Assembly (NCBI GenBank): GCA_910579605.1
Contig: CAJTUG010000024.1
Location: 1 to 10,467, forward strand
Source of the DNA: an uncultured Muribaculaceae bacterium
GTDB taxonomy: Bacteria > Bacteroidota > Bacteroidia > Bacteroidales > Muribaculaceae
DNA length: 10,467 nt
Reading direction: 5' to 3'
A program made the translations under genes and the position numbers. Within the stretch, counting starts at the first letter, position 1; each line of letters begins with the position of its first letter. Below the pieces are notes generated by a model, which had not been told where the DNA came from, ran no database searches, and was given only the letters and a program-made list of their open reading frames with translations. Of this stretch, positions 7,336-10,467 are shown piece after piece.

Positions 7336-8261
7336 TGGCTCTTAATTCTCAGCTTATCAACGATTTCATAGCCGCACAAATTGCCGAGTGGCCAATGGCC
7401 GCCGGCAACTTTGCGGCCTTGGCCGATGTAAAGGTAAAAGAATTTGTAGTTGATGGCATGCCCATCAAAGTACAGTTCAATCCGGCCCGTATGGTATCAT
7501 CGGCAGCTAAAGTAGACGCAGCATCCCTTAAAGCACGTAAATGTTTCCTTTGCAGCGAGAATCGTCCTGATGTACAAAGAGGCATTGAATGGGGGCGTTA
7601 TACCGTTCTCATAAATCCTTTCCCCATCTTCCCTCGCCATCTCACAATTCCTACTGGCCATACAGACCAACTTATATCGGGTCGTATTGCTGAAATGATA
7701 CAATTAGCGAGCGAGCTTGACGAATACACTGTTTTCTACAATGGACCACGTTGCGGTGCATCCGCTCCCGACCACATGCATTTCCAAGCCGGCAACAGCG
7801 ATTTCCTCACTATCTCCGACGCATTGGAAAACGCGGATCTTCAAGTACTTGCAGAAGAAGACGGGAATACATTATCTTGGGCTAAAGGGTTGCCGCTGAA
7901 TGTTTTTGTGATAGATGCCACCAATCCTCAAAAAGGCGAAGAGTTATTCGACAAACTCTACAAAGCAATGCCTATCCCCGAGGGAGAGAAAGAGCCGATG
8001 ATGAATCTGCTCTGCTATGCCACACCGGCCGGCGTACGTCTTGTAGTTATTCCACGAAAGAAACACCGCCCATCGTTCTACGGAACAGAAGGAGACGAAT
8101 GCATGCTCATAAGCCCCGCCTCGGTAGATATGGGCGGCGTGTTCATAACTCCCCGGCCACAGGATTTTGAGCGTATAGATGCCGACATTATCAAACGCAT
8201 CTTCCAAGAACTTTGCCTCAGCGACGAAGAAACAGAACAGATAGCATCAAAAATAGGATAA
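7335..8261 (+). CDS. DUF4922 protein, GalT/HIT-like nucleotidyltransferase or phosphorylase
   Basis: The 308-residue protein belongs, by overall pattern, to DUF4922. It has the signature of the GalT / Ap4A-phosphorylase / GDP-sugar phosphorylase branch of the HIT superfamily. The motif PDHMHFQAG gives His147, His149 and Gln151 (HxHxQ), with His149 as the expected nucleotide-accepting nucleophile. Cys70 and Cys73 in KCFLCSENRP and His102 in FPIFPRHLTIP fit a GalT-like metal or structural site. The HMHFQA string is close to that of VTC2/GDPGP1 phosphorylases as I remember them. No signal peptide or membrane segment is seen, so it is cytoplasmic. A reaction making or breaking a nucleotide sugar, or a dinucleotide phosphorylase, is inferred; the substrate is unknown. 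The gene overlaps the glycosyltransferase gene by one base and lies two bases before the SpoIID-like gene. Confidence 0.82.
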   Translation: MALNSQLINDFIAAQIAEWPMAAGNFAALADVKVKEFVVDGMPIKVQFNPARMVSSAAKVDAASLKARKCFLCSENRPDVQRGIEWGRYTVLINPFPIFPRHLTIPTGHTDQLISGRIAEMIQLASELDEYTVFYNGPRCGASAPDHMHFQAGNSDFLTISDALENADLQVLAEEDGNTLSWAKGLPLNVFVIDATNPQKGEELFDKLYKAMPIPEGEKEPMMNLLCYATPAGVRLVVIPRKKHRPSFYGTEGDECMLISPASVDMGGVFITPRPQDFERIDADIIKRIFQELCLSDEETEQIASKIG

Positions 8262-8263
8262 TA

Positions 8264-9610
8264 ATGTCTTTAAAGAGCCAACCAACCATTAGTGTAGGGA
8301 TTCTCAGTTCCAACGAGATACATGTGAATACAGCCGATACATACCTCCTTCAACCAGATGGAGGTATCGTCAACGGCTGTATTATATTCCATATTTCATC
8401 CGACGGAAAAGAAATAGTTTACCCTGGAGGGGTAACATCTGAAAAATTGACATTTATTCCCAAAGATGAGAATTGTTCGTTTGAGGTGAAAGATGTCACA
8501 ATCGGCGTTAATTTCCATTGGGAACGAAAGGAAAACCAACGTTTCAGCGGAGGTTTTTCCATAATAGTTGAAGAAGGGAAATTGACTCTCATCAACGAAC
8601 TGCCTCTTGAGAACTATTTGGCAAGCGTAATTTCTTCGGAAATGAGCGCTACCGCATCTTTGGAATTTCTCAAGGCTCATGCTGTAATCTCCAGAAGCTG
8701 GTTGTTGGCTCAGATACTTAAAAATCGCCAAATAGCCGAATCAAAGAAAGATTATACGGCCATGACGGTTACAGACGATGAAATCATCAGGTGGTACGAC
8801 AGAGAAGACCATAAGAATTTTGACGTTTGCGCCGATGACCATTGCCAACGTTATCAAGGCATTACACGTCAGACTACCCCAACGGTATCGCAAGTGATAA
8901 AAGAAACTGCCGGCATTGTTCTCTTGGATAACGACGGACAGATATGCGATGCCAGATTTTCCAAATGTTGCGGAGGAATTTTTGAAGAATTTGAGAATTG
9001 TTGGGAACCAAAGCATTTCCATTACCTTGAGGCTCGCCGCGACAGCGACACGCCCACAGATTTCCCGGATTTATCGATAGAGGAAAACGCGCGTCAATGG
9101 ATTATGACCCGTCCGGATGCTTTTTGCAACACATCCGACAATGACATATTAGGACAAGTTCTCAACAACTATGATCAAGAGACGAAAGATTTCTACCGTT
9201 GGACCGTGGAATATGATTCCGATGAATTATCGGAACTTATAGAAAAGCGTTCTGGCATAGATTTTGGACGTATAATCTCATTAGAGCCACTTGAACGCGG
9301 CACTTCCGGCCGCATAGTGCGCCTTCGCATTACAGGGACTAAAAAAAGTATGATTATAGGCAAAGAGCTTGAAATAAGGCGTACATTATCGCCGAGTCAT
9401 CTCTATAGCTCTGCCTTTATTGTTGAAATACCGGAAACCGACCACGACGGTTTACCAAAAAGAATCAGGTTGCGTGGAGCCGGTTGGGGTCATGGAGTAG
9501 GTCTTTGCCAGATAGGAGCGGCCGTCATGGGGGCACAAGGCAAAGATTTCAAAGAAATACTTCTCCACTATTTCCCGGGTTCTACTATTTCCAAATATTA
9601 CGAAGCATAA
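8264..9610 (+). CDS. SpoIID/LytB-like lytic transglycosylase domain protein
   Basis: SpoIID proteins cut peptidoglycan glycan strands lacking stem peptides. This 448-residue protein has the core motif LENYLASVISSEM with the expected catalytic Glu126, followed by LEFLKAHAVISRSWLL. A cysteine/histidine cluster, Cys189, His193 and Cys194 in VCADDHCQRYQG, resembles the zinc site region of SpoIID. Cys235-Cys236 lie in FSKCCGGIFEEFENCWE. The closing motif GAGWGHGVGLCQIGAAVMG and ILLHYFPGSTI are intact. No signal peptide is visible: the N terminus MSLKSQPTISVGILSSNEI enters a beta-rich domain directly. The ATG at 8264 follows the previous stop by two bases; an in-frame TTG at 8213 would add 17 charged residues and still no signal. 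An unexported SpoIID-type protein suggests action on imported fragments or an unusual export route (inference). Confidence 0.88.
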   Translation: MSLKSQPTISVGILSSNEIHVNTADTYLLQPDGGIVNGCIIFHISSDGKEIVYPGGVTSEKLTFIPKDENCSFEVKDVTIGVNFHWERKENQRFSGGFSIIVEEGKLTLINELPLENYLASVISSEMSATASLEFLKAHAVISRSWLLAQILKNRQIAESKKDYTAMTVTDDEIIRWYDREDHKNFDVCADDHCQRYQGITRQTTPTVSQVIKETAGIVLLDNDGQICDARFSKCCGGIFEEFENCWEPKHFHYLEARRDSDTPTDFPDLSIEENARQWIMTRPDAFCNTSDNDILGQVLNNYDQETKDFYRWTVEYDSDELSELIEKRSGIDFGRIISLEPLERGTSGRIVRLRITGTKKSMIIGKELEIRRTLSPSHLYSSAFIVEIPETDHDGLPKRIRLRGAGWGHGVGLCQIGAAVMGAQGKDFKEILLHYFPGSTISKYYEA

Positions 9611-9634
9611 CATCATCACCATTTCTTGCAAACA

Positions 9635-10467
9635 ATGGAAACAAACGAAAAAATAAAGGCACAGGCAACCAAGAGGAATCCTTGGGCCTGGATACCTACA
9701 CTCTATTTTGCCCAAGGCATACCATTCATCTTCATCAACATGGTGACGATGGTGCTTTTCACGCAACTTGGCATGTCGGAAACTAATGCCGCCCTCTACA
9801 CCGGCTGGCTCTACCTCCCTTGGGTTATTAAACCTTTTTGGGGGCCAATTGTAGACATTATCAAAACCAAACGATGGTGGACAGTGATAATGCAGCTATG
9901 CGTGGCTATCGGCCTGGCTTGCATTGCTTTCACGCTACCTCTCCCTAACCAAGAAGAAATAGCAGCAGGAGTTCCCGCAAGCGCATTCACCATCTGCCTG
10001 TTTTTCTACGTATTGACCGCATTCTGCTCGGCCACTCACGACATAGCCTCCGACGGCTTCTATATGATAGCCCTCGACACTAACCAACAGAGCGTATTCG
10101 TAGGTATCCGTTCTACTTTCTACCGCTGCGCCAATGTCTTCGGCCAAGGCGGTCTCGTCATGATTGCCGGAGCTCTTCAGAGCCATTTGTTCGGCGGCGA
10201 AGCTGCTCCTGCATGGAAATGGACAGTGGCTATCTGCTCGGCATTCTTCTTCATTGTTTTCCTCTGGCACACATTCATCCTTCCTCATCCGGCAGCCGAT
10301 AAAGCAGTGAGCAACAGCGGCGAGGTGAAGACAGTAAGCGGTATATTGAAAGAATTCGGCGGCTCCTTTGTTACCTTCTTCCAGAAGAAACACGTTATCC
10401 TTGCCATTCTCTTCATGCTTCTCTACCGCCTTCCCGAAGCTCAGGTAGTCAAGCTCTGCCAGCCCTT
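9635..10467 (+). CDS. AmpG-like MFS permease, N-terminal part (cut by window end)
   Basis: This open frame runs from the ATG at 9635 off the window with 277 codons and no stop. It begins METNEKIKAQATKRNPWAWI and has about six and a half hydrophobic segments, at roughly 17-42, 52-74, 81-103, 115-147, 166-186, 196-216 and from 251. This fits the first half of a 12-helix or larger MFS carrier, with the usual long cytoplasmic linker at 217-250. LYFAQGIPF in the first helix and HDIASDGFYM at 135-144 resemble AmpG-family muropeptide permeases, which import anhydro-muropeptides or related sugars into the cytoplasm. The helix 2-3 loop with GPIVDIIKTKRWW is the MFS motif A region. It lies 24 bases after the SpoIID-like gene, so it is probably the fifth gene of the operon. 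Substrate is inferred from family and neighbours. Confidence 0.83.
   Translation, partial: METNEKIKAQATKRNPWAWIPTLYFAQGIPFIFINMVTMVLFTQLGMSETNAALYTGWLYLPWVIKPFWGPIVDIIKTKRWWTVIMQLCVAIGLACIAFTLPLPNQEEIAAGVPASAFTICLFFYVLTAFCSATHDIASDGFYMIALDTNQQSVFVGIRSTFYRCANVFGQGGLVMIAGALQSHLFGGEAAPAWKWTVAICSAFFFIVFLWHTFILPHPAADKAVSNSGEVKTVSGILKEFGGSFVTFFQKKHVILAILFMLLYRLPEAQVVKLCQP

Noticed and set aside
8213..8263. TTG start that would lengthen the SpoIID-like protein by 17 residues
   Set aside because: It lies inside the end of the DUF4922 gene and adds only charged residues; the ATG at 8264 directly after the stop codon is a better start.
9611..9634. Short CAT-rich spacer before the permease gene as a regulatory site
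   Set aside because: The gap is only 24 bases, with no inverted repeat and no TAnnTTTG element; it looks like an ordinary intra-operon spacer.
9935..10393. A 152-residue open frame on the - strand
   Set aside because: It is antisense to the well-supported AmpG-like permease, has no family pattern and arises from the codon use of the gene on the + strand.

Overview
The window looks like a chromosomal segment of a Bacteroidales bacterium, from the Bacteroides, Muribaculaceae or Barnesiella side of the order; I cannot fix the family. The reasons are three. Promoter-like sites have the Bacteroidetes TAnnTTTG -7 element, and start codons lack strong Shine-Dalgarno sequences. Several encoded families are typical of this phylum: the type IX secretion Plug/DUF5103 protein, DUF3109, DUF4922 and a golvesin-domain amidase often named 'xanthan lyase'. 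All protein genes read on the + strand. I see no mobile element, CRISPR array or rRNA.

Layout, left part (1-2669): the window opens inside a tRNA-Arg(CCG) gene on the - strand. A short spacer follows with two facing promoter-like sites, one for the tRNA and one for the rightward genes. These are uracil-DNA glycosylase (ung), a T9SS Plug-like DUF5103 protein whose start overlaps the end of ung by 10 bases, and a cysteine-rich DUF3109 protein. They probably form one transcript of housekeeping or envelope genes.

Spacer (2670-2923): an AT-rich 254-base gap with two inverted repeats and a TAnnTTTG promoter-like site. It separates the two transcription units.

Right part (2924 to the end): five tightly packed genes that look like one operon. 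They encode an exported Amidase_3-like zinc amidase with an inserted golvesin/Xly-type domain and a large unassigned C-terminal domain, a two-module GT2 glycosyltransferase, a DUF4922 protein with GalT/VTC2-like HxHxQ and CxxC motifs, a SpoIID/LytB-like protein without a signal peptide, and an AmpG-like MFS permease cut by the window end. The middle genes are joined by a 1-base overlap (TAATG) and a 2-base gap.

How they may work together (inference): the amidase, the SpoIID-like transglycosylase and the AmpG-like permease all point to peptidoglycan fragments. The simplest reading is a peptidoglycan turnover or salvage unit: cleavage in the periplasm, uptake by the permease, then further processing in the cytoplasm. 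The DUF4922 protein would be a candidate sugar nucleotidyltransferase or phosphorylase, and the GT2 enzyme a possible user of its product. The last two roles are not established and are the most interesting part of the window.
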